Positions 8,881 through 17,150 of a stretch of 64,000 nt of DNA are shown here, piece by piece. Position 1 is the first letter of the stretch. Each line of letters begins with the position of its first letter. The notes beneath the pieces were generated by a model. It saw nothing but the letters and a program-made list of their open reading frames with translations. It had not been told where the DNA came from and made no database searches. The DNA lies in the NCBI GenBank assembly GCA_944325885.1, contig CALVBT010000010.1, forward strand, positions 1 to 64,000, given 5' to 3'. The DNA is from Candidatus Gastranaerophilales bacterium (lineage in GTDB: Bacteria; Cyanobacteriota; Vampirovibrionia; Gastranaerophilales; Gastranaerophilaceae). Position numbers and translations under genes: made by a program.

Positions 8881-8957
8881 CGGGATGTAGCGCAGCTTGG
8901 TAGCGCACCTCGCTTGGGACGAGGGGGTCGCAGGTTCGAATCCTGTCATCCCGACCA
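8881..8957 (+). tRNA. tRNA-Pro (anticodon TGG)
   Basis: Acceptor arms CGGGATG/CATCCCG pair fully, and the anticodon stem CCTCG/CGAGG encloses the loop CTTGGGA, giving anticodon TGG. The T-arm has GGTTCGAATCC. Discriminator A and an encoded CCA follow at 8954-8957. Confidence 0.95.
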
Positions 8958-8971
8958 CTAAATTTTGTAGA

Positions 8972-9109
8972 ACCTGCCGTTGAAGGCAGGACTGACAATT
9001 AAATTTGCGGAAGTAACTCAATGCTTTGAGAGCAGCGCTCTCTGGTACAGATTACTACCTGCCTGTTGAAGGCAGGACTGACAATTAAATTTGCGGAAGT
9101 AACTCAATG
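8972..9109 (+). repeat. Partial 5' copy of tRNA-Gly with an inserted hairpin
   Basis: The segment 8972-9023 is repeated at 9057-9109, ending with GCGGAAGTAACTCAATG, the first 17 bases of tRNA-Gly. The second occurrence is the real gene (9093). In the first, the tRNA sequence breaks inside the D-loop and is replaced by a hairpin GAGAGC-AGC-GCTCTC at 9028-9042, followed by GGTAC and an anticodon-stem-like CCTGCC...GGCAGG. It is a degenerate tRNA-Gly 5' half, not a functional tRNA. Confidence 0.75.
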
Positions 9110-9167
9110 GTAGAGTACCTGCCTTCCAAGCAGGCTGCTGCGGGTTCGAGTCCCGTCTTCCGCTCCA
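9093..9167 (+). tRNA. tRNA-Gly (anticodon TCC)
   Basis: Acceptor GCGGAAG pairs with CTTCCGC. Anticodon stem CCTGC/GCAGG encloses CTTCCAA with anticodon TCC at 9125-9127. The T-arm reads CGGGTTCGAGTCCCG. Discriminator T and an encoded CCA end the gene. Confidence 0.95.
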
Positions 9168-9355
9168 TTGAACATTAAAAAGCGAATAGATGCAAAGACT
9201 CTCACCACGTATTTCTAAGCAAACAAAGTTTGCAAGAACTACGGTTTACGTGTTCGATTTGCTAAAGCAAATCGCCAGCACCCGTCATTCTACGAAATCA
9301 AAGATTTCTTGAATGTCGTGCGAGTCCCGTCTTCCGCTCCATTGAACATTAAAAA
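9147..9355 (+). repeat. 3' end of tRNA-Gly repeated downstream
   Basis: A 35-base segment covering the tRNA-Gly T-loop, acceptor strand, CCA and the following spacer (9147-9181) recurs exactly at 9321-9355. The 139 bases between hold three hairpins, including CGATTTGC-TAAA-GCAAATCG and GAAATC-AAA-GATTTC, and the words GACTCTCAC that also follow tRNA-Val. No gene is seen between tRNA-Gly and tRNA-Cys. Confidence 0.8.
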
Positions 9356-9364
9356 CCCTTTTAT

Positions 9365-9435
9365 GGCGGCATGGCCAAGTGGTAAGGCAGAGGCCTGCAA
9401 AGCCTTTATCCCCAGTTCGAATCTGGGTGCCGCCT
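9365..9435 (+). tRNA. tRNA-Cys (anticodon GCA)
   Basis: Acceptor GGCGGCA pairs with TGCCGCC; loop CTGCAAA gives anticodon GCA. The discriminator is T, as is usual for Cys. Unlike the neighbouring tRNAs, CCA is not encoded: a run of T follows at once and may serve as terminator. No partial copies of this tRNA are seen. Confidence 0.93.
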
Positions 9436-9467
9436 TTTTTAATTTTTAGGGGAGAAAATTAATAGTT

Positions 9468-10292
9468 TTAGTTAATTTGTTCATCAACGTGCTTTTGTAA
9501 TGCTTGAACAAATTGTTGATATTCTTCTTTTTTCATCTTGTCGAGAACTTCCATACCGCCATAAGCATTGGACGGTCTTTTTAAGTTGCCGTTAGAATCC
9601 AGCTCATAGTCAAATTGTATACTATGCATTTTGACATCAGGAGTATTGAAAGCAACTTTTTTAAACTTTCCGTTGTCATCTACCTGAACAAGCAAGTTGG
9701 CTTGTGTTTTTCCGTAGGGAAAATCATTTTCCTTTTTGGTAATAACAAGCCCTGATGGTTTTGTTGGTGAAGAGCTGTAAGATTTTTGGAAGAAAAGCTT
9801 GCTGTCTTTGTTCAACATATCTGCCCAGTAGTTTATACCGGCTTTTCCGTTTTCTGTATACAACTCGACTGGAACAGAATCTATGTGCTTCTGTTTGTAG
9901 CGCATTGTGTCAAAATAGTTCATCCCTTCGGGTTCCAGTATTTTGTTTATTTCTGCAGCAGTAGTTTTTGAATCTCTTACCTTTTTAGTATCTGAGCCAG
10001 AATGTACTGCGGATTGAGAATCAGAAGAAGATGGCAGATAAATAACATTGTTTATCTCAAGATTATTCGCCTTTTCAAGAGTGTCAAAACTGTTCAGTTT
10101 TGCAATCTGGTACATCATATCTTGAATTTCTGAATTTTTAACATCCTTTTTATTAAGCTTTTCTCTGGCAATAGACCAGAGATTGTCACCCTTTTGAATG
10201 GTATATGTTACCTTGTTTTGTGTATCCGGTTTTGCTTCTGCATACTGTTTTTTATAATAAGCCTGAGATTGTGTATCAATAGAACTGCCCAA
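9468..10292 (-). CDS. LysM-domain protein
   Basis: A 274-residue protein with one LysM domain at about residues 27-90 (VTYTIQKGDNLWSIAREKL ... NNLEINNVIYLP), the small fold that binds peptidoglycan N-acetylglucosamine. A serine/aspartate-rich linker follows, then about 150 residues that I do not recognise, with a helical C-terminus. No signal peptide is visible at the N-terminus (MGSSIDTQSQAYYKKQ), so export, if any, is non-classical, or it acts inside the cell. It lies between tRNA-Cys and tRNA-Val on the opposite strand, in its own transcription unit. Confidence 0.75.
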   Translation of the reverse strand: MGSSIDTQSQAYYKKQYAEAKPDTQNKVTYTIQKGDNLWSIAREKLNKKDVKNSEIQDMMYQIAKLNSFDTLEKANNLEINNVIYLPSSSDSQSAVHSGSDTKKVRDSKTTAAEINKILEPEGMNYFDTMRYKQKHIDSVPVELYTENGKAGINYWADMLNKDSKLFFQKSYSSSPTKPSGLVITKKENDFPYGKTQANLLVQVDDNGKFKKVAFNTPDVKMHSIQFDYELDSNGNLKRPSNAYGGMEVLDKMKKEEYQQFVQALQKHVDEQIN

Positions 10293-10389
10293 AATATCCT
10301 CCTAAAAATTCCTTGTGATATTAATATAAAAACAATTTGTTAAAAAAAATTGCCTGAGAAAAATTTTATGTTAGAATAATTTTTATAAA

Positions 10390-10560
10390 CGGCGGTGGCA
10401 CTCTGCCGAGCAACGATTAAGTATCGTTGCGAGAGGGGTAGCGCATCCGTTAAAAATTTGAAAAATGGGCGGTTGGCGCAGTTGACTCTGCCGAACAAAA
10501 GCTGCCGGTGGCAGGTTTTGTGAGAGGTAGCATCACATTTTGACAATTTAATAAATAAAA
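10390..10560 (+). repeat. Two partial 5' copies of tRNA-Val with D-loop hairpin insertions
   Basis: At 10467-10484 the first 18 bases of tRNA-Val occur exactly. They are interrupted in the D-loop by ACTCTGCCGA, a 12-bp stem with one mismatch (10495-10521) and GAGA, after which the tRNA-like GGTAGCATCACAT resumes. A second, more decayed copy at about 10390-10450 has the same insertion borders (ACTCTGCCGA...GAGAGG) around a perfect GCAACGAT/ATCGTTGC hairpin at 10410-10430. Both run on into AT-rich sequence and cannot form a tRNA. Confidence 0.8.
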
Positions 10561-10561
10561 T

Positions 10562-10637
10562 GGGCGGTTGGCGCAGTTGGTAGCGCATCACATTGACATT
10601 GTGGGGGTCGCTGGTTCGAGTCCAGTATCGCCCACCA
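10562..10637 (+). tRNA. tRNA-Val (anticodon GAC)
   Basis: Acceptor GGGCGGT pairs with ATCGCCC (one G-U). Anticodon stem TCACA/TGTGG encloses TTGACAT, giving anticodon GAC. The T-arm is CTGGTTCGAGTCCAG. A plus encoded CCA ends the gene at 10637. Confidence 0.95.
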
Positions 10638-10847
10638 TTTTAAAAGACTCCTTCGGGAGTTTTTTTGTTGTGGACTCTCACGATGAAGATTTTCTGTCGG
10701 AAAATCTTCACTGGTTCTACTCTTCGAGCATCCTGATTCGTACGGCTCGTGTCGCTCGCCTACGACTCAAGCGAGTCCAGTATCGCCCACCATTTTAAAG
10801 ACTCCTTCGGGAGTTTTTTTGTTGTGGACTCTCACGATGAAGATTTT
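10617..10847 (+). repeat. 3' end of tRNA-Val plus terminator, duplicated
   Basis: The 77 bases from the T-loop of tRNA-Val through its terminator and the word GATGAAGATTTT (10617-10693) recur at 10772-10847, one base shorter. In the copy, the T-stem strands CTGGTTC and GAGTCCAG are separated by about 55 bases, so the T-loop carries a large insertion. A hairpin GAAGATTTT/AAAATCTTC lies just before it (about 10684-10708). The remaining bases to 10897 are AT-rich without a gene. Confidence 0.8.
10641..10667 (+). terminator. Terminator after tRNA-Val
   Basis: ACTCC-TTCG-GGAGT followed by seven T. The same terminator recurs at 10796-10820 after the partial tRNA copy. Confidence 0.85.
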
Positions 10848-10897
10848 GGGCAATATTTTTATTATATTAATAAAATTTGTGAATAAAAAATAATTGT

Positions 10898-11905
10898 TTA
10901 TTTAGCCATCTTTACTCTATTTTGAACATAAGTTAACATGGCGATAAAATTTTTTGCCAATACCAAATATTTGTTATATTCTGAACTTTCTTTATCAACT
11001 TCAAAGGGTAAAAAAGAAACTGAAATCAATGGTGATTCTATATCATTTATTAAAATATTGACTATTATACTTTTTGCATTTTCAATGATTTTTCTATCAC
11101 CCGCAACAGTACCAACAACAGCACCCGTAACACCAAAACACAAAGCACCAACCGTTGATATTAGACCTCTACCTTGTAATCTAGAATTATTATCAATGCA
11201 TAATTCAAAATCAAGGATATCTTTGTATTGCAATATTTTTGTATTCGGTACTCCAAAAGTATTATCATAAAAAAATAATATTTTATAATTTTTGTCATCA
11301 AAAAATATAAATGAGTCACTATCAATTTCTATACGCTTTGATACAAAAAAAGAATTTTCTTTTAGAATTTCATTTAAACGCTCATCCTGTGTTGTTGCAA
11401 ACGAATCTATATCACACAATAATATAATGAAGAAATCACGAATAGCTATTAGTGTAGGAATGCCGGTCCAAAAAAACAATAAATGAATTATAGCATCGTC
11501 TTTTCTTAAATAAAATCTATGACCACCACACCAACCCAAAAACATACATAAAAATAGAGCCAATTTTTTATTCTTCTTTGATTTTGTAAGACAGAATAAA
11601 TCAATTATTGGAATAAATAAACTAAAGTACAAAAATAGTATACTATCAAAACTTGTTATAGGTGGTTCCCAAACTAAACAAAAACCAAATAAAAATAAAT
11701 AAATATTTACTGCAAGCTTAAATGTATTTTTTTCTGTAAGATGTGGTCCAGTACATAATCTTACACTTGACAAAACAAGAGCCAATAAATAATCTACAAA
11801 TGTTTCTGTTCTGGAATAATACAAATATATACTTATACATAGAACAACTAGTACTAAAATACTGTTGAGAAGACATTGTTTGTTATTTATTTCTTGAATT
11901 ATCAT
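10898..11905 (-). CDS. Multi-pass membrane protein with TM2-like domain
   Basis: A 335-residue protein with about five hydrophobic helices in the first 165 residues. KKNKKLALFLCMFLGWCGGHRFYLRK is a good match to the TM2 domain, a pair of helices with a GxxGxHRFYLG-type turn, found in many small bacterial membrane proteins of unknown role. The C-terminal 170 residues are soluble and include a glycine-rich segment (STVGALCFGVTGAVVGTVAG). The start is preceded by AGAGG. The function is unknown. It forms a leftward set with the genes at 12038 and 12669. Confidence 0.65.
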   Translation of the reverse strand: MIIQEINNKQCLLNSILVLVVLCISIYLYYSRTETFVDYLLALVLSSVRLCTGPHLTEKNTFKLAVNIYLFLFGFCLVWEPPITSFDSILFLYFSLFIPIIDLFCLTKSKKNKKLALFLCMFLGWCGGHRFYLRKDDAIIHLLFFWTGIPTLIAIRDFFIILLCDIDSFATTQDERLNEILKENSFFVSKRIEIDSDSFIFFDDKNYKILFFYDNTFGVPNTKILQYKDILDFELCIDNNSRLQGRGLISTVGALCFGVTGAVVGTVAGDRKIIENAKSIIVNILINDIESPLISVSFLPFEVDKESSEYNKYLVLAKNFIAMLTYVQNRVKMAK

Positions 11906-12037
11906 ACATTTTAACCTCTTAAACTAGTTGAGTGGAAGTTCATCGTGTTGCTTGTCTAATTTCACAGCCAAAACCCTCTCATTTTTGGCTTGGGTAAAAA
12001 TTTTAGGCACTTCACGGACAAAAATACACATTCTCTC

Positions 12038-12649
12038 CTATCTGAGTTTTACTATATATTTTGTATTGCCAATGAATATTTCTAAATTCATAGAATTTTT
12101 TGTGTTTACAAAATCTCTTGGTAATTCTGCAACTAAATAAACATCTTGACTTTGCAACGGCATTAAGCTGATATTTGATGAAAAATCTGTTTTATCTTTT
12201 GTTGTTTTTATTGAAAAACAATCAAATTCATACTTATCCGCATATATAACTTTTGCTTTAACTAAATCATTAAAATTGGCTTTTTTCTTATATAAGCTTT
12301 TTGTATTCAAACTTACATAAACAAGCCTATTATTCTCATCTTTTGGAGAGTAATAACGAGTTTCACTGTACTGCTCTCCCCAATAATCGTGAAAAACTTT
12401 GACTACGGGTGCAGAAATTTTTTGTGCAATATTCTTGTCTTTGATAGTAAATTCCAAATTATTGTCATTTACAACTTTTTGATGCATTTTGATAACTTTA
12501 GGGAAATTGTACATAATTTTTTGTACCAGTGTTTCTTTGTTCGGATAAGGTAAAGACATCTTTATCTGTACAACAAATACTGCGATAACAAGTAATACCA
12601 AAAAATATAGAGAGAGTATAACTCTTCCAAAAATCGGTTTTTTCTTCAT
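12038..12649 (-). CDS. Hypothetical single-pass membrane protein
   Basis: A 203-residue protein with a basic N-terminus and one membrane segment (VILSLYFLVLLVIAVFVVQI, residues about 10-30). The rest of the protein, about 170 residues rich in beta-type sequence, is predicted to lie outside the cytoplasm. No family is recognised. It lies 19 bases downstream of the WG-repeat gene on the same strand and is probably cotranscribed with it, so a joint envelope role is possible. Confidence 0.6.
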   Translation of the reverse strand: MKKKPIFGRVILSLYFLVLLVIAVFVVQIKMSLPYPNKETLVQKIMYNFPKVIKMHQKVVNDNNLEFTIKDKNIAQKISAPVVKVFHDYWGEQYSETRYYSPKDENNRLVYVSLNTKSLYKKKANFNDLVKAKVIYADKYEFDCFSIKTTKDKTDFSSNISLMPLQSQDVYLVAELPRDFVNTKNSMNLEIFIGNTKYIVKLR

Positions 12650-12668
12650 ATAAATATATCTCCTATTC

Positions 12669-13748
12669 TTATATTTTGTTGCCTTTTGAATCTAACGTAT
12701 ATTCTTGTCCGTTTACTTTGACAAAATATTGTGTTTTTCCGTCTTCTGTTCTGATTCTGCCGATTGAATCATATTTTTGTCCGTTGATTATACGACCGGT
12801 TTTGTCAATCAAAGCAAATTGACCTTTGTGCAGGGAAGAACGGTATGCCTGCCCTTTGCCTAAATAAACAGCTGCAATGCCGTCAATAAATGGTTCGGCA
12901 ATCAGTTCTCCATCACCGCCTTCAAAACTGCCAAATTGAGGAGGTATTACATATTGTCCGCTTTCGTTGATATAACCCCAGCTATCACCATTATTTACTG
13001 CTGCCAAGCCGTCTGAAAATGGGTCTGCAATGGCAAACTTATAAGGAATTTTTAGTACACCGCTTTTGTCGATATATCCATATTTGTCCCCTTGAGTTAC
13101 GGGAGCTAAATTTCCGGTAAAAGGACCTGCCCAATCCAAAACAGGCTTTATTATAAAATTGCCCTGTTTGTTAATATAGCCATATTTTTGATTTTTGTGG
13201 CTTCTGTACAAGGCTATCCCATTGTGGAAATTATAGTCATATGAATAACCTGAAAATAGAGCAACATCAGTTGGTATCGGTTCAATTACAACATTTCCCT
13301 GCTCGTCAAAATATCCGATTTTCACACCGCCGTTCAAATCTTGTATGAAAAATGCACACATACCGTCAAAATACTCGCCAACATAGTCATATATTGCATC
13401 AACTATTTTTTCTCCGTATATGTTGATGAGTCCATATTTCCCGTTTTCTTCAAATACAGCTACGCCTTTGTTTGTAAAGACCAAAAGATTAGTGTTTTTC
13501 AAAATAATAGTTCCGTCAGGCGTTTTGTATGTGTATGTCATATCAGGATTCACAATTTTGATCATTTGTTTTTTTGTGTCCTGTTGTTTAGCATTTGGTT
13601 GGCTTATTTCATTTTTTAATCGGTTAATATCTGAAAGCACGTCTATACCGCTTCTGATGCCATTAAAAATACTGTTAATATCTGTTGCAAAACAGCTTGA
13701 AGTAATCAAAATGCAAACCAAAAAGCAGACAATCAAAATCTTTTTCAT
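12669..13748 (-). CDS. Secreted WG-repeat protein
   Basis: A 359-residue protein with a Sec signal peptide (MKKILIVCFLVCILITSSCFA). It then carries five or more copies of the WG repeat (GKYGLINIYGEKIVDAIYDYV, QKYGYINKQGNFIIKPVLD, DKYGYIDKSGVLKIPYKFA and others), each about 35-45 residues, which probably fold into a beta-propeller-like sensor or binding surface outside the cytoplasm. WG proteins are common in Gram-negative gut bacteria, but their ligand is usually unknown. A second, shorter WG protein is encoded at 20400. Confidence 0.88.
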   Translation of the reverse strand: MKKILIVCFLVCILITSSCFATDINSIFNGIRSGIDVLSDINRLKNEISQPNAKQQDTKKQMIKIVNPDMTYTYKTPDGTIILKNTNLLVFTNKGVAVFEENGKYGLINIYGEKIVDAIYDYVGEYFDGMCAFFIQDLNGGVKIGYFDEQGNVVIEPIPTDVALFSGYSYDYNFHNGIALYRSHKNQKYGYINKQGNFIIKPVLDWAGPFTGNLAPVTQGDKYGYIDKSGVLKIPYKFAIADPFSDGLAAVNNGDSWGYINESGQYVIPPQFGSFEGGDGELIAEPFIDGIAAVYLGKGQAYRSSLHKGQFALIDKTGRIINGQKYDSIGRIRTEDGKTQYFVKVNGQEYTLDSKGNKI

Positions 13749-13933
13749 AACTATATTAGTCTCCAGTATCTATACCATATTGTGCATAAATAAACATTCT
13801 ATCTTATTTTAAGCACATACCATATTTATGTAAATAGGTTTTTTAATGTATATAAAAAACTGCTTAATATAATATCTAAACATCATAGTGTCCGTAAGTA
13901 AGTAAACACGCTAACATATAACTAAGAGGTGCT

Positions 13934-14311
13934 ATGAATATATCTGATGATTTTGCAAAAGATAATCCTATATTGACAACCAGTGTAGTCGCAGGCATGT
14001 TGGGGATAACTCCTGACAGATTAAGAATGTACGACACGACAAAACTTATCTGTGTACACAGAGTAGATACAGGACAGGTAAGAAAGCGTTTTTACAGCCA
14101 GTATGATGTAGAGTGGCTAAAAGGTATACGAAGACTATTAAAAGATCATAAAATGAGCGTTGCTCTTGTAAAATACCTGCTTAAAATGTTATATAAAAAT
14201 CCAAAACTTCATTATCCTATAGATGAAGTAAGCGATATATTGAGAGAATTGGCTAAAAACCCAAACTTCAAGTCAGTGGTCGAAGGGTTTGATAAAGGAC
14301 ATAAGAAATAG
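13934..14311 (+). CDS. MerR-type transcriptional regulator
   Basis: A 125-residue protein with an N-terminal winged-helix DNA-binding domain of the MerR type: TTSVVAGMLGITPDRLRMYDTTKLI is the helix-turn-helix, and GQVRKRFYSQYDVEWLKGIRRLL the wing and second helices. The rest is helical and short, with no cysteine-based metal site or drug-binding domain, so it resembles HspR/RacA-like small regulators. It is preceded by AGAGGTGC and diverges from the WG-repeat gene across a 185-base gap, which it could regulate. The effector is unknown. Confidence 0.8.
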   Translation: MNISDDFAKDNPILTTSVVAGMLGITPDRLRMYDTTKLICVHRVDTGQVRKRFYSQYDVEWLKGIRRLLKDHKMSVALVKYLLKMLYKNPKLHYPIDEVSDILRELAKNPNFKSVVEGFDKGHKK

Positions 14312-14431
14312 TTTGAAACTAAATATTTAATTTTCTTAATATAACTCTTGAGAGCTATAAAGTTTTTTTCAACACAGCCGATTGTGTAAATGTTCATAAA
14401 ATATGCGTTTACATAAAAAAGGAGTAAAACT

Positions 14432-14704
14432 ATGAGTCTTTCAATCAATTCAGTATCCTCTTACAATAACGTATCAAGATACGAAAGAGAATCCCAGTAC
14501 AGAAAAGCAGGCATTCCGGATGACATAATCGCACAGGGTGAAACAGCAATAGAAAATTATGCGTTTGAAAACAGTATCACATTGCCTGATTTTACAACAC
14601 AGGACGAAGAATCTCTGTTTGATTTTGCAGATAATGAAGAAGTTGCTGAACAAAACCAGCCGCCAACAGATGCGGAAGCTAAAAAAATGGCATACAAAGG
14701 ATAA
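14432..14704 (+). CDS. Small acidic hypothetical protein
   Basis: A 90-residue protein with a good ribosome site (AAAGGAG) and a strong terminator just after it, which together support it as a real gene. The N-terminus is Ser/Asn-rich (MSLSINSVSSYNNVSRYERE), and the rest is acidic with a likely disordered C-terminus. It has no membrane segment, no cysteines and no recognised family. It is 120 bases downstream of the MerR-like gene and could be its target or partner. Confidence 0.55.
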   Translation: MSLSINSVSSYNNVSRYERESQYRKAGIPDDIIAQGETAIENYAFENSITLPDFTTQDEESLFDFADNEEVAEQNQPPTDAEAKKMAYKG

Positions 14705-14727
14705 ATCCTCTTAATACAATATACGAG

Positions 14728-14763
14728 AAAAAGCCCTGTGGTGTGTAATCGCAGGGCTTTAAG
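14728..14763 (+). terminator. Rho-independent terminator
   Basis: AAAAAGCCCTG pairs with CAGGGCTTT around a 13-base loop. It follows the small gene at 14432-14704. Confidence 0.75.
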
Positions 14764-14872
14764 TTGTATTACCAACCATGTCTCTCATATTTGAATTATT
14801 ACATTTTTTAACAATTTTTTATATGACTCGAAAGGGTCATTTTAAAGATTTGGCAAAAATGGTATTATCATT

Positions 14873-16474
14873 GTGTCTGATATGTTTAAGTTTGCCAAAT
14901 ATTTCTTTATAGTATTTTTTGTAACGGCAGTATTGCCTCTTATCTTGATGTTTGCGTGGAACAATACGCAGATGGAAAAAATGCACGCTAGATTTGCGCA
15001 AAATGCCATTATTACGGGCGAAGCAAGATTGAAAAATGCGGTAAAAAACTATCTGACAGTGCAGGAAGGAGATATTTTTAACAGGCTGTATTTTATACAG
15101 TCGGACAAATATGATGAAGCTAATCTCAAAAAACTTTTAAAAGGCTATAATGTAGAAATTATTCAAAAAACAGTAAAACGTCCTGTTTCTTATTATGATG
15201 TCAAAGACAATGATTTATATTCTTTTACGCTTATACCTTTTGAAAAGACAAAAGCTCTAAAAATATCACATAATGTAAACAAGGATTTATTAAGACCAAC
15301 AGGGCCATATGCCATTGCAGTCAGACTTGAAAAAGACAACAAATCAAAATATATGTTCGAAATAGAAGACCCGTTGTTTTTAAAACCACCAAATGACTCT
15401 TTAAAGACCAAATTTGTGAACAAATTTTTTACATATAAAGACGATTCTACCGGCTGTAGAACTATTGAAATAAAAAATTATAACAACGAAACAATCGCCA
15501 ATATTTCATTGATACTAACAGCCAGACCATTTGGTGCAAAAGCAGACAGCATTATTATGAGTATATTTATTCTGCTTGTCGGAATAGTTTCGAGCTTTGT
15601 TATCGGATTTATTATAAAAAGGATATTTGTGCTGCCTGTAATGGCATTGTCAAAAGCAACAAGAGAAATAAAAAAGGGCAACTTCAGCTTCAGACTGGAT
15701 GCGGACGGAAAATATGAAATAATAAAAAATATTTACCAGAGCTTTAATGATATGGCAGACAACCTCGACACAAAAGAAAAACTCAGGGAAAGTTTTATCT
15801 CCAACCTGACGCATGATTTGAGAACTCCTCTTGTTGCGCAGGAACAGTCATTGGAATTTATTTCCGCAAAGTTCAAAGAAATCGGTCTGAATAATGAATA
15901 TGAACTGGCAAAAAGTCTGGCAAAAAACAACGAACACCTGCTCAAAATGGTAAATCTTATTTTAGAAACATACAAATTTGACCCGTCTAAACTAAAACTG
16001 GATATTACAAAAGTTGACCTGTATGATATTGTAGAAGACTGCAGAGAAAAGCTAAAACCGCTTATTGAAGAAAAAAACATCAATTTCATAAACGATATTT
16101 ACAAAGGCGGACTGCTGATTGATGCGGATTTGCTCCAGCTGACAAGAGTCTTTATGAATTTGATATCAAATTCAATAGACAACACAAAACAAAACGATTT
16201 TATCAAAATAAGTGCAAAATTTATTGACGAATATGTGCTTATTACCATAGAGGATAACGGCAACGGTATTGCAAAAGAGGATTTAAAAGTCATCTTTGAA
16301 AGATACTACTCCGGCAAAAGTTTGGAAAGAAAACTAGGTTCAGGTTTCGGCCTGAGCGTTTGCCAGAAAATCATCGAACTGCACAACGGTACTATCACTG
16401 TAGAAAGTGAACTAAATAAATATACAAAATTCACTATAAAATTGCCGCTAAACAACAAAAAAAGTGAGAAATAA
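14873..16474 (+). CDS. Membrane sensor histidine kinase
   Basis: A 533-residue kinase. The N-terminal membrane helix (about residues 7-27) and a second at about 225-250 bracket an extracytoplasmic sensor domain of some 195 residues with no recognised fold. A HAMP region follows (LSKATREIKKGNFSFRL), then the dimerisation helix with phospho-acceptor H in LTHDLRTPL, and the ATPase domain (NLISNSIDNT, IEDNGNGIA, LGSGFGLSVCQKI). The start is GTG 14873 or ATG 14882; no clear ribosome site separates them. The response regulator begins two bases after its stop, so the two form a signalling pair. Confidence 0.93.
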   Translation: MSDMFKFAKYFFIVFFVTAVLPLILMFAWNNTQMEKMHARFAQNAIITGEARLKNAVKNYLTVQEGDIFNRLYFIQSDKYDEANLKKLLKGYNVEIIQKTVKRPVSYYDVKDNDLYSFTLIPFEKTKALKISHNVNKDLLRPTGPYAIAVRLEKDNKSKYMFEIEDPLFLKPPNDSLKTKFVNKFFTYKDDSTGCRTIEIKNYNNETIANISLILTARPFGAKADSIIMSIFILLVGIVSSFVIGFIIKRIFVLPVMALSKATREIKKGNFSFRLDADGKYEIIKNIYQSFNDMADNLDTKEKLRESFISNLTHDLRTPLVAQEQSLEFISAKFKEIGLNNEYELAKSLAKNNEHLLKMVNLILETYKFDPSKLKLDITKVDLYDIVEDCREKLKPLIEEKNINFINDIYKGGLLIDADLLQLTRVFMNLISNSIDNTKQNDFIKISAKFIDEYVLITIEDNGNGIAKEDLKVIFERYYSGKSLERKLGSGFGLSVCQKIIELHNGTITVESELNKYTKFTIKLPLNNKKSEK

Positions 16475-16476
16475 CA

Positions 16477-17127
16477 ATGGACATACTACTTGTCGAAGAC
16501 TATCAACACACAAGAAAAACTATTGCATACGGTTTGAACAGCAGACTGCCGGAGAGCAATATTTACGAAGCTGACAACGGACTGGCTGCATTAAATTTTG
16601 TCAAGGCAGGCAACAGTCCGGATGTTATACTTATGGACATATCCATGCCTGTGATGAACGGAATAGACGCGGCAAAAGCAATAAAAGAAATATTACCTCA
16701 GACAAAAATAATTATGCTCACCTCTTTTAATGAAGAAGATAAGGTGCTAAATTCTTTCAATGCGGGAGCAAACGCCTACTGCTTAAAGAACATAAAGATT
16801 GATGAGCTTGTGAATGTAATTGCGTCAGTTTTACACGGTGCAATATGGATAGACCCGTCCATTGCACAATTTATCCTGCATGTTCTAAACACAGAAAGCA
16901 CAATTTCTGTAAAACAACCCCAGCCAGCAGAACAGTTTGACCTAACAGCAAGAGAAAAAGATATACTAAAACTGGTCGCTCTTGGCAAATCTAATAAAGA
17001 TATAGAAGATGAGCTTGTTCTGTCTATACACACTGTCAAAAATCATTTGAAAAATATTTTACAAAAGCTTTCTGTAGAAGACAGAACACAGGCTGCTATC
17101 CTTGCCATAAAAGAAAACCTTGTTTAG
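16477..17127 (+). CDS. NarL/FixJ-type response regulator
   Basis: A 216-residue two-component regulator. Residues 1-about 125 are a receiver domain: acidic pair ED at 6-7, phospho-acceptor in DVILMDISMPVMNG, and the switch residue and lysine in LTSFNEEDK and YCLKN. Residues about 150-210 are a LuxR-type DNA-binding domain (LTAREKDILKLVALGKSNKDIEDEL ... VKNHLKNIL). It should be phosphorylated by the kinase encoded just upstream and bind DNA as a dimer. Its last five codons (GAAAACCTTGTTTAG) are duplicated directly after the stop. Confidence 0.95.
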   Translation: MDILLVEDYQHTRKTIAYGLNSRLPESNIYEADNGLAALNFVKAGNSPDVILMDISMPVMNGIDAAKAIKEILPQTKIIMLTSFNEEDKVLNSFNAGANAYCLKNIKIDELVNVIASVLHGAIWIDPSIAQFILHVLNTESTISVKQPQPAEQFDLTAREKDILKLVALGKSNKDIEDELVLSIHTVKNHLKNILQKLSVEDRTQAAILAIKENLV

Positions 17128-17142
17128 GAAAACCTTGTTTAG
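17113..17142 (+). repeat. 15-bp tandem duplication at the stop codon of the response regulator
   Basis: GAAAACCTTGTTTAG at 17113-17127 recurs immediately at 17128-17142, and a third looser copy (GAATACTTTGTTTGAG) runs into the start of the dispersed repeat. This suggests slippage or an insertion scar. Confidence 0.8.
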
Positions 17143-17150
17143 GAATACTT

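Noticed and set aside
8719-9021. ORF of 100 codons on the minus strand containing GMTGFEPATPSSQARC
   Set aside because: It is the complement of tRNA-Pro and its repeats; this protein sequence is a well-known artefact of reading tRNA genes backwards.
10568-10798. Plus-strand ORF starting inside tRNA-Val
   Set aside because: It runs through the tRNA, the terminator and the partial copy; no ribosome site.
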